The position numbers and the translations under genes were made by a program. Under the pieces are notes generated by a model. The model worked only from the letters and a program-made list of their open reading frames with translations, did not search any database and had not been told where the DNA came from. DNA of 64,000 nucleotides from Symsagittifera roscoffensis (lineage: Eukaryota; Xenacoelomorpha; Acoela; Convolutidae): positions 11,516,819 to 11,580,818 of the forward strand of contig NC_087064.1 in assembly GCF_963678635.1 (NCBI RefSeq), written 5' to 3'. Positions 55,226 to 64,000 of this stretch are shown here, piece after piece. Positions within the stretch are counted from its first letter, which is position 1, and every line of letters starts with the position of its first letter.

Positions 55226-56050
55226 TTTAGTTTTGTTGCGGATTCCGCAACCAGCAAATATAGCTAGTTGTTCCGAATTCCGCAAATAGAAGGAATCTGC
55301 ACAAAGTAAATGATTTCCGAAAATTGTAAGTAGACTCAGCTATTTTTTTTATTACACCGAACTTAGTTCATGCATCAACAAATAGAAGCTTATATTATCC
55401 AGCAAATGCGAAATTTAAAAGAAAGGATGTAGCCATTGTCAATGGAATGCACGAACAAATCTTAAACTTTTGATTGGATGAAGTTCTGGATATAGCCCTT
55501 CAAAATTTCGCAGCAAGCTGTTTTTGGGAAACACAGCAAATAAGCAAAATTAATGTTGAATTTGGCGTTTAAAACTGTACAAGGCGCCAACGGTTTACCA
55601 AAGGATATTTTGGCATCATCGGGTAATTAATCACTTTATCTGATGCCTGAAAACCTCTATCGATATTAATCATTTCATCCGTTGTCCTGAAACTCAGTAT
55701 GAATATCAAACAGCTTAATTACAGCTTTTATTCTATATCCTTTATACTGCAGCTTAACCGTTTGCATTTTAAATTTTAGGAGTTTAGCTAGGATCTGTTA
55801 GTTTGAAGATTTAACTGTTTATGTTGCAGGAATCCACATTCAAAACTCAGAATCTGCTTACAGTTTCCGGATTCTGTCTATAATTTGCAGAGATTGCTTA
55901 CAGTTTGTGGATTAAGCTTAGATTTTTGGATTACGCGACAACGCAGTTTTACTGAACCCATATATTATGATTTGATTGTGAATTTCATAAAGTGTTCCAG
56001 TTTCCTTCAATTCTGTTGCGGATTCCGCAAAACAAGCTGCTGGTGGAGCG
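55226..56050. repeat. Region with repeated TTGCGGATTCCGCAA palindromes
   Basis: The 15-base palindrome TTGCGGATTCCGCAA occurs at about 55236 and 56015, with related words (TTCCGAATTCCGCAAATAG, CTTACAGTTTGTGGATT) between. Possibly ends or parts of small elements. Confidence 0.5.
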
Positions 56051-56529
56051 ATATTGAGCAATACAGTGTTTCAGCTAATTTTCATAGAATTCAAAATTAG
56101 CTATGTAGCAACTTTCGCAAAAAGTCCGATTTTGACGTTTTGCGGAATTTGCTCAAAATTCAAAAAGTACGCACTTTGGCCCCAAAATGAAAGTCCTTGT
56201 AATCATTACAAGAAACCTGAATAAATGAAAACTGGGAGCTGTTTGTTGGGAACCTGATAAATTTACCGCTTGTTTTTCATACGGCGTATAAACAATAGTT
56301 AAACGAAGTGAAAAATAGTACCCAAGACCTGAAATTTGGATTGAGTTGAAGTATTTTACACGTTAAAGTATAAATTTTATCCAGAGAAACAATGGCTTGA
56401 TCATTATTCCAGTCTTGGTTTTCTAAGTAACGTAACTTAGCTCTATTAGTCGCAACTTAACTCATAGAATGATGGGTTGATGTCGATCTGCTGTTTAGTC
56501 AGAAGAATGAGTTACAACGGTTTTGGTCA

Positions 56530-57400
56530 AAAAATTCTGGACATAGATTGAGCATAGTCGAAACATATCCAACTTACGTCGAAAAAATTGAAACATAGGT
56601 CGAGCACAACTTACTGCGTTTTTACATTTTTTTTATTATTTCAATTTAAATTGAATTGGAAAGTGAGCAAAAAAATCATGCTCCGAAAAGGCTTCCACCG
56701 GAAAATTACAATCAGCTATATTCCTTTGAGAAGAAGTTTCAGAGGGAAACTTTTATTTAATGGAGATTTATCGGTTCCTGCGGCATAAAAAAATAATTTC
56801 GAACAAATTTTCCTCAGTCCAGATTTACAAAAAAAAATGAAAATTCTATTCAAAGAAATTATTTTTCGATGCCGGTTTTCTGCTTACTTCTTATAGTTTA
56901 TTTTCAATTCAAGCATCATTACAAATATGATTTGAAAAGTATATATTATAAGTTTTTTTTGTTAATGTCAGTTCATAGTCTAGAAAGTCAAAACTTAGGT
57001 CAAACACAGTCAAACTATGCCCATTTTTGGTCGAGAATGTCGAAACATATGACAAGCACATTCGAAACATAGACTTCAGGTAAAAACTGAGCAAAAGAAT
57101 TGCTCAAAAAAACGTTCATGAATACATACTTATATACTGTCGAGAAAGTCGAAAAAGATCTATGCGGGGTCGAAATATGTTCAGGAAAAAAACTGGGTCG
57201 AGAAAGTTGGAACATACCAAGTTTGGGTCGAGAAACTCAATGCCTATGTGATCTGGGTCGAGCAATGTTGAACACTTTTTTTCATCGGCCGAGAAAGTCG
57301 AATATATCAAAATTTGGTCGATAAAGTCGGATTATACCGAAATTTAGTGGCGACGGGCGAATTTTTTGGTAGAGAAAATTGAAACATAAATCGAGCACCT
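56530..57400 (+). repeat. Degenerate minisatellite with GGTCGAGAAAGTCGAAA core
   Basis: Many diverged copies of (GG)GTCGAGAAAGTYGAAACATA at roughly 40-50 base spacing, clearest at 57020-57340. It makes frames open on both strands that should not be read as genes. Confidence 0.75.
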
Positions 57401-57497
57401 CCACCTTATATTTATTCAAAGACAACTTGTCGCGAGATAATATTGCAACTCCTTCGCCTCTAGCTCTGTTAACTACGGGAGGCCTGTTTTCAACCAT
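57282..57497 (-). pseudogene. Protein-like fragment, possibly transposon endonuclease
   Basis: The frame contains NRARGEGVAILSRDKLSL, which resembles the GGGVAIL-R motif region of LINE-type apurinic endonucleases. Its lower part runs into the minisatellite. One short match is not enough to assign it. Confidence 0.25.
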
Positions 57498-57873
57498 AAC
57501 TTTTTTATGGAGAAACTCATGTATACTTTTTGTGAAGTCATTTAGGTTTAATTCAGTGCTTTCAATAATAATGCAGATGCTCGAGCGATACCTGTCGTTT
57601 CAGATCTTTAAGTTAAAATACCAAACTATTCTTCACCGATTCATCAGTGTTCGAGCATTCAATTTTTTAGAGCAGTTTATCGGCCTGAATTTTCGCCATA
57701 TGAAACTGTTTTATAGGTTCATTAAAACTAAGCGGCTGTGTCCGTGGTAAGTTATTGATTTCTACTTTTCAAAAGGTTTTTCTTGTAAACAGCTGGATGT
57801 TTTCAAGTAGTAGACTAAATTAGACTAAAGATATGAGTAAACCAAGAAAAGATTTACCAGTCAAATGTCATAC

Positions 57874-57970
57874 CTAGATCGTTTTTCCAAATCTTCTGTT
57901 GACTTAGATAAACTAGACCTGGACGCTCTCTCGCTCCTTCTTTTGTCCCAAAAAACGGCGAAGTATTTGG
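57874..57970 (-). CDS. Candidate host exon, Ser/Arg-rich
   Basis: A 97-base segment with acceptor TTCATTTTGTAG|CC and donor TCTAG|GTATGA. One frame reads KYFAVFWDKRRSERASRSS and SKSTEDLEKRS, like a disordered segment of a signalling or cytoskeletal protein. It is GC-rich against AT-rich flanks. It could be an upstream exon of the DCX-EMAP gene or belong to another gene; its phase does not fit directly onto the 37196 exon. Confidence 0.4.
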
Positions 57971-57979
57971 CTACAAAAT

Positions 57980-59189
57980 GAAAAAACTGTTTTTAATTAA
58001 AAACAAAAGTAAAATATTCGTTCATTTTAAAGTTTTTTTCAAAAAAAAAAATAGCCTGTGACCTATGATAGTTGCAGAGCAACCAGCTAATCTTGTCTTT
58101 AAATCACTTGTTAGCAGTAGGGCGAAGTCAAATGTTATTTCAAAGTAAATTATTCGCTGTGATTTCACTTGGGCTCAATTTTGCTAAAATCAATTAAATC
58201 TCAGCTGAAGATGCCAAACTGTGTTTTAACATCAGCTTCTCAGATGAATTTGGAATCCCAAATCAGGTTAACATCAGTGGGATTAAATAGAATTAACTGC
58301 TTAATGCTAAGTCCAACGCGTAATCGGTGTCTGTAATCGAATCGGTGTCTGTAATCGAATCGGTGTCTGTAATCGGTGTCCAACGCGTAATTCCCGAGAC
58401 TAGCTTCAAATGCGATTAACGTTCACTCATCAAAAAAAAATAAAAAGGTATCGGAATAAAACTTACACTTTTCAGAAAAAGTTCCCAGTAATAAACAATT
58501 TTTGATGTTAAAAAGAGCTTTAACGTGATTGCTTATTTATTATTTTCTTCGAATTTCGCAGTTGAAAATTGTTTAAAAAACAATCTACTAGGAGATGAGA
58601 GCTTGTCGTTGTAGGTACAATAATCATGATAAATTTGTTTCCAAGACGGGAACAGACCAGGTTATTAATTTACACATTTACCCAAGACACAATCAGAAAA
58701 AACATCCCATTATGAAAAAACATCAAAAAGACCAGTTAGCTGCCTATCGAGTCATTTTTTTCAAACTTGATTTTCTGTACAGTTTTTTCTTACGTTTTTT
58801 TGCATTATCTGTCATCTTGTATTTTTTATTGTAAAATTGCGAAAGACGAAACAAAACAAAGAGGTTAAACATAAAAGTAACCCTCTCACAATTTGCTCCC
58901 GCTGGAACCTGATTTCTTCTGAGATAAAGAAAACATATACAGAAGCATAGTTGCTGAAATGAAGAAATATTCGTGGAGAAAATCTGCATTTATTTTGCAT
59001 AGGTTAAGGTTTTTTTGTTATTGTTTCCACTTTTATGCTTGGGGTGGTTTACTTTTATTCAACGGAAACTCGTCGTTTTAACTAGGCCATTTTGAGGAAT
59101 TTTTCTGTACCGTCATTGTTTCTCTGAGCTCAAAAATAACAATATATTTTGCATCAGATCATTTTTTGCAAAAAAAATAATGGCAAAAA
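57980..59189. other. Gene-free AT-rich segment with a small tandem repeat
   Basis: Only the 18-bp repeat at 58322-58375 stands out. No gene seen. Confidence 0.4.
58322..58375 (+). repeat. Three exact copies of an 18-bp unit
   Basis: AATCGGTGTCTGTAATCG repeated three times, flanked on both sides by CCAACGCGTAAT. Confidence 0.95.
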
Positions 59190-59530
59190 GGAATTTTGCT
59201 AATTTAGCCAATTTGGGATAAATGACAATTGTTGTTCCGACCTTCGCAGAAAGTGACTAAGTATCAATCAGGGTGAATTTTTTTCTCCAGACAAATTTTG
59301 ATTTTTTATCTAGCCATTAATGACGAACTTTTTCTTTCACCATGCGAAAGAACTGTTGTCTGGAGTTAAAATTCAAAAAAATATATTTTTCATCTGTGAT
59401 CATTTACTGCAATAACGGTTAGGGCTCAAAGATTCGCAATGTGAGTATTTTTGGTCAAATAAAGGCGATATATTTCGTACTATTGACGCGTAAGCGAAGA
59501 CTTAATCCGTATAAGAAATCGTTCCCAATC
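59190..59530 (-). repeat. Dispersed repeat family D, copy 3, inverted
   Basis: Its reverse complement aligns along its length with 33865-34115 (for example GGAACGATTTCTTATACGG, AAATGATCACAGATGAA, AATGGCTAGATAAAAAATC), about 75% identity by eye. Confidence 0.75.
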
Positions 59531-60214
59531 GGATTACGCCAAGCTCTTTGTTTTATTTAGAAATTTGCAAAATGCAAAACATATCACTTCTTATTTGACA
59601 TAGCGTATGGAGGATTAGTTTTTAGAAGAAAAGAAGTATCTCAATTTTTTGTCAAGTTTTTTATTTTTCTTCTAAACGTTTTCTCTTAATTTATTTTAGA
59701 TTACTCCATAGAAATAAAAACGCAGTCAGACCATTAAGGGTTTTGCCTGATACAAGCAGTTTTGTTTTCTATACATTTGTTTTAACACTGAAGGCGTGAG
59801 TTGAAAAAATTCAACCATTGTTACGACCATTTGAAAAATGGGGGGAAACTTTGTATTCGGATGTGTTTTAGCTTTTTTCTTTTTTGTTGTTTTCCACGCA
59901 AATACAGCTATCACAAATAATCATCGGTCAAATAGTATATCATATTAAAGCACTTTGAGACGTGATTCGAACGACATTACAAAAATTTCGAAATATTTTT
60001 TTAAATTTTTTTAGTGATGGTTATGGTTTTGGTTTTTCATTATGCTTATTTTACCATAAAGGTCGAAAAATTGGAGTTTCTTGTTTGCCGTTTAGATCCT
60101 GCTATCAAAACGCGCAGAATAAAAACGACACTAATTTGGCAAAAAAAAAACGTTCTTTTTGTTCCACGCAAAATCAGGTACCATAAATAATCAACAAACT
60201 GGGTTGAGTGATAT
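59531..60214. other. Gene-free AT-rich segment
   Basis: No gene seen. A block at 59955-60010 (ACGTGATTCGAACGACATTA) resembles the start of repeat family E. Confidence 0.4.
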
Positions 60215-60715
60215 GTCATTTTAAAGCGCTTACAGTCGTGATTCGAACCAAATTAAAAATTTCCAAAATGTTTTTTTTTCTATGTGTCAAAGAAAACCAG
60301 TTTGAAATTTTTCTTTTTTCGTCTTATTTTGAGCGAATAAAGCGAGTGAGCAGTCTTATTTTGACTGCTCAAAAGCTTAAAAGAGCTTAACGTACAAGGT
60401 AAAAACTTAGATTTATTTCAGTAACGTTAGTTTACTTTGAGTATTTTAGCGCTTTTTTAGAATCAAAATACGAAAAACTGCAAAATTTGAAAAAAAAAAT
60501 GTTTTTTTAATCTTTCAAGCAAGAAATATTATTTTCAATTGTTTATTTTACTAATACTGTCCAATAAAACTAATCTCCAGTTTTTTGTTCAGTTTTTTTC
60601 ATCGCACATCGCCGAAAAAAAAAACGACAATACTTTGAAAAACACTTTGTTGTTATTTTTTAAGACTATGGTCGGAACATTCTGTGATACTTGCTCAGTA
60701 ACCGGCTATCCTTTT
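60215..60715 (+). repeat. Dispersed repeat family E, copy 2
   Basis: Aligns in order with 44900-45480 (ACAGTCGTGATTCGAACC, AACCAGTTTGAAATTTTTC, CAGTAACCGGCTATCC). Confidence 0.65.
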
Positions 60716-62300
60716 TTAAACTTGATTTCAAGCAAACTATGTCGACACATTATGTTCAAAGCGGACATTAACTTTTTCAATTGAATTTCATATTGGGAAA
60801 AGTGGGACAGGACAACGGAAAATTTCAAGATTTATCATGTTTTAGAAAAAGCATGAATATTTTTGATTTTTCGCCGAGTATTTTTAATTTTTAGCATTTT
60901 TCCTCGAGCAGTTTTGTTCACAAAACTTGCTTTTAGTGAGCAAAAATTTAGTTAAACGCGATTAGTTTCAGTTACTCGTTTAGATTGCGTGTTATGTCAA
61001 TTTCCGTGGAAACGAGTGCATGAATTAGTCAAAGTAAGATGCACAATAATTAAAACCAATTGCAAAAACATTTAAGGACAAAAAACACTTTATTATATGA
61101 GCAAGGCATTCATTTATTACAATTATCTAAAAAACCTTCATCTAAGTTAACTAGGAAAAAATATATAATGAGTTTTTGGAGTTTTCTAAGCTTATGTCCT
61201 TATAGGCGCTCATTTACATAAAACCGGTTCCAAGAAACTTATAATACATTTTTATTGAGAACCTTAATAATGGATATCGTAAATTGTAAATCTGAAAACT
61301 TTTTTTTTTGCTTTAAGTAAGTGAAAATTTTTGTTTTTACTGCTTTAAGATTTTAAATTTTTGAAGTAATTTTATTTAAAAACATGAAATACAATTGCAA
61401 AGATTTTCAAAAATTAATAATCAACAAAAAAGGCAAATGATTTTTTTTAGATAGAACTCGCAATAGTGAACGATTTTCTGATGAAAACTGAAACTGCTTT
61501 AATGGATTAGGTTTAAACATAGATTAGCTTTAACAATGGATTAGATTTATTTTAAGAACAAGAGAGTTAAAACAACTTTTTAATGCTTAAGACAACCCTT
61601 CGGGAAAAACAGATTCTGGAAAGCCTTTGAAGCGATCCTCTTCGAAGTTTTTCTGGTTTCTTGAATCTTGAAAAACATAGAACAAAAATTCAGCACACTA
61701 AGGAATGGTATACTTTTGGTACTGTTAATTTGAAAAAAGTGTTGGGAGAAATGATTGAATTGCAAAGAGATAAAATATTCTAAAAAAAATTGCCCACCCA
61801 CAAAAAAACTGTAATAAAATTTTTTTGTACTATCGTTAAATTATCAAAACCAAAGTGAATTCTTATTTTATTCAATTAGCAAAGAAAATTATAGGCCACA
61901 ATTTGAATTTGAAAATTGCAGAACAAAAATTCAACTTAACTTTAACATTAATCTTCAACTTAAGTCAACTTATCATCGCATTTTGTAGCTCTTTATGAAA
62001 AGCAGGGCTTAAAAGTTGAACGAATGTCACCGATGATCTTTATAACTCTCAGTCTTACACATACAAATTTTCGCAGTTTCAATTAGAGTTAACTTAAAAT
62101 GAATAGTTTGCAGAAAATATTGAATTGTTCAACACAAGTCAAGCTGCGCCATATCATAACTCCTTATAACTATTGAATCCGTACGGATTAGCAACTATCG
62201 CGGTAACTCATTAGAGGATAAAAAGATAACCGAAAAATAATCTCTTAAACGTTGCTCTGAAACATCACTCCTCTCTGTTTACGGACTGGCCGTGCTTCTC
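60716..62300. other. Gene-free AT-rich segment
   Basis: No coding exon, RNA gene or repeat that I can support. Confidence 0.4.
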
Positions 62301-62303
62301 AAG

Positions 62304-62385
62304 ACCAGTTGACCTGCAGTACAACATTTATAGATATAAATATATAAATTTGTACCTCAACTGGTTAATGCCTATCCGGCCGGAT
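62304..62385. repeat. Small inverted repeat and adjacent palindrome
   Basis: ACCAGTTGACCTGCAGTACAA (left) pairs imperfectly with TTGTACCTCAACTGGT (right) around an AT-rich loop at 62325-62349. The perfect palindrome ATCCGGCCGGAT follows at 62374-62385. Confidence 0.6.
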
Positions 62386-62486
62386 GACATTACCCGCTCT
62401 GACAACAAATTGATTTTCTAAGTCCCAGTTGGACTGCAATGAGTTTAACTTATTGAGTTTATGAGTCCCGGTGGGACTACGCGATT

Positions 62487-62584
62487 TTAGTTCTCTTCCT
62501 TTTCAGTGGGCTTTTCCAGTCCCTCGCCTTGCTTCGTTTGGACTGCTTCGTCCTCCTCGTCTTGTTGTTTTTCGAGTTCATCAG
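62487..62584 (-). CDS. Candidate last exon of an unknown host gene
   Basis: Acceptor GTTTGAGCAG|CT, then a Glu/Lys/Gln-rich frame (DELEKQQDEEDEAVQTKQ, GEGLEKPTEKEEN) and a TAA stop. Such charged tails are common at protein ends. The composition stands out from the flanks. Upstream exons would lie to the right, where element D and possibly the exon at the window edge are found. No family is recognisable. Confidence 0.42.
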
Positions 62585-62634
62585 CTGCTCAAACAAATTT
62601 TAAAAACAAATCGGTAATTTTGAAGTCCTGAAGC

Positions 62635-62850
62635 GTGAGGCGACAATTCGTAACAGGCGAATATTTGTAACAAACGACAAGTCGTAGCAGTAGATTAAGC
62701 GGGGAACACTGATTCAACGCAGTATTCCTCTCGTGATGGATAAAAGCTATGTGGAGCGCAGCGAAGCAATCGCATTTTTACGAATTGTCCCTTCTTACGA
62801 ATTGTCGCCTGTTACGAATTGTCGCTTGTTACAAATTGTCATCCCACCTT
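62635..62850. repeat. MITE-like region with inverted CGACAATTCGTAACA repeats
   Basis: GGCGACAATTCGTAACAGGC at 62639 is repeated, inverted, at about 62802-62825, and further related copies (TACGAATTGTC, TTACAAATTGTC) lie at 62778-62840. The two ends face each other around a unique centre, as in a miniature inverted-repeat element. Confidence 0.6.
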
Positions 62851-63199
62851 CCTGAAGCAAGGATATCCTAGTTACTTAAGACTTAACAAGAGAAATTAAG
62901 AAAACTTTGTTCTCCAAAATATTACCAGACTAGATGTTGCGACAATTTGCACTTAGGTACTTTAAACCTTTGAGTTTTGGTTATTATAACGCCTTTTAAT
63001 AATACTTTAATGAACTTGTCGGCACATTTTACAAAGCAACCCTGACCAGGCTGAAAAATTTAACCGTGATGCAATAACTTAAATAGCTGTGCAATAGAGT
63101 TTAACCCAATTAAAGTATGAAACAATTAGTTGATCACAAATTCAGTTTATATTGCCATCAAGCTGATACGTGTTGAGTGCTTGTCAGCCCCGAGACTCG

Positions 63200-63787
63200 T
63201 TAAGGAAAACACCTGATCTTTACAGGCTTTAAATGTCTACTTGCGTCGTTTTCACTTTGTCCCGATTCCGACCATGCGTTTATGACGCCACAAAATTCTC
63301 TATTCACATGGTCGCTATTTACATCTGGGTGATCCGACGGAATAAAATCTGTATTATCTACAATTTGGGTATTTACAATGTTTACATTTTTGCGACGAGA
63401 TTTACAAAGTTTGGTTAAATGGCCTTTATATTTACAGGCTGTGCAAGAAGTATCCTTTGCAGGGCAAACCGCTAAGTGTCCTTTCGAAAAGGTCCCGCCA
63501 CATTTCATACAGGTGTTACTCTTTTCTATATTCATAGTTGGTTCTCTTTTTACAGTAAAATGGTTGTGTGGTCTATGTGCAGTTGATCCGTTGAATTTAA
63601 AATTATTTGTAAGTTTCAAGTGATCTAAAAATCCCTTTTTGTCGATGAGTGCTATGTTCAGTGCTTCTCGTGGAGGTAAAGTTTCGGTGAAGAGTTTCCG
63701 TCGGCGGATATAGTCTAATAGGGAAAGGAAAAAAATTATCATAGGTTTATGTTCACGAGATGATGAATGCATTCTAGGGCAAAACAA
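63200..63787 (-). pseudogene. Element D: gag fragment of a Ty3/gypsy element
   Basis: The frame has a capsid-tail-like part (LPPREALNIALIDKKG) and two zinc knuckles, CMKCGGTFSKGHLAVC and CTACKYKGHLTKLC, both with all metal ligands. It is close in layout to the gag of element C (LPPDEVLKRAL, GKPFTEGHLKNC). The frame has no standard ATG near its beginning (first ATG inside at ARG-MET-HIS) and the upstream part is missing or shifted. No pol or LTR follows within the window, so it is a fragment, or a host-adapted gag; its open frame would fit either. Confidence 0.75.
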
Positions 63788-63936
63788 TTGACTGCATGAG
63801 AAAGGGGTACGGCGGGATACAGTGCATGAGAAATTTAACTTAATCCGAATGATTAGTGTTCAGAATAGATGGGATTGAAATATGGACGAAGCATGATGAT
63901 TTACACTTACGATAACAATTTAAAAAGTTTTCTAAT

Positions 63937-64000
63937 TCTAAGTTAAAAAGTTCGCTATCGAGTTCTGATTGTTCGTCAAAATTATCGATTGCCATTCTGA
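63937..64000 (-). CDS. Candidate exon at window edge
   Basis: On the minus strand ATGGCAATCGATAATTTTG opens a frame (MAIDNFDEQSELDSELFNLE) that meets a strong donor, TTATC|GTAAGT, at 63937. It could be the first exon of a host gene or part of element D. Its phase does not join simply to the frame starting at 63787. Confidence 0.35.

Noticed and set aside
57379-57750. 123-codon plus-strand frame
   Set aside because: Composition is Phe/Leu-rich as expected by chance in AT-rich DNA, and no splice or domain support is seen.
58322-58375. CRISPR-like array
   Set aside because: Only a head-to-tail 18-bp tandem repeat without spacers, in animal DNA.
63795-63937. Simple intron joining the edge exon to the element D gag frame
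   Set aside because: The phases do not match: the upstream exon leaves one base, and the frame after the best acceptor stops.

Overview
The window is animal nuclear DNA: AT-rich, intron-rich, with GT-AG introns and dense transposable elements. No operons or bacterial features are seen. The phylum cannot be fixed from the sequence. The one well-supported host gene is a doublecortin/EMAP-type microtubule-associated protein, a class known from invertebrates.

Host gene. Ten minus-strand coding exons between 37196 and 13371 join in consistent phase (917 codons). They encode a novel N-terminal segment, two doublecortin (DCX) domains, a Ser/Asn-rich linker, a HELP motif and the start of an EML-type WD40 propeller. 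The rest of the gene must lie beyond the left edge, on the far side of a retroelement.

Element A (1 to about 13246, minus) is a large Ty3/gypsy-class LTR element sitting in or next to this gene. It has a predicted 300-bp 5' LTR, a 1.2-kb leader with repeats, a 155-codon ORF, an intact 2676-codon gag-pol ORF, two tiny hydrophobic ORFs joined by an ATGA overlap, a 378-codon ORF with no ATG, and an env-like ORF broken by a frameshift. Its 3' LTR lies outside the window.

Element B (15104-21378, plus, antisense to the gene) is a complete Ty3/gypsy insertion with 252-bp LTRs differing at one base and a GTTC target duplication, yet its gag and pol carry several stops and frameshifts. Element C (25358-31622, minus) is an older relative with 301-bp LTRs about 4% diverged and an AATTG duplication; it is inserted inside a hAT DNA transposon remnant. 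In B and C the gag ATG is formed by the LTR/primer-binding-site junction. Element D (63200-63787, minus) is a gag fragment of the same general type.

The right half (37.2-64 kb) is mostly non-coding and built of degenerate dispersed repeats: duplicated blocks, a 450-bp CAA microsatellite, tRNA-derived SINE-like units, a 727-bp fold-back element flanked by TA, a Ty1/copia RT remnant, minisatellites, and a few isolated exon-like islands on the minus strand.
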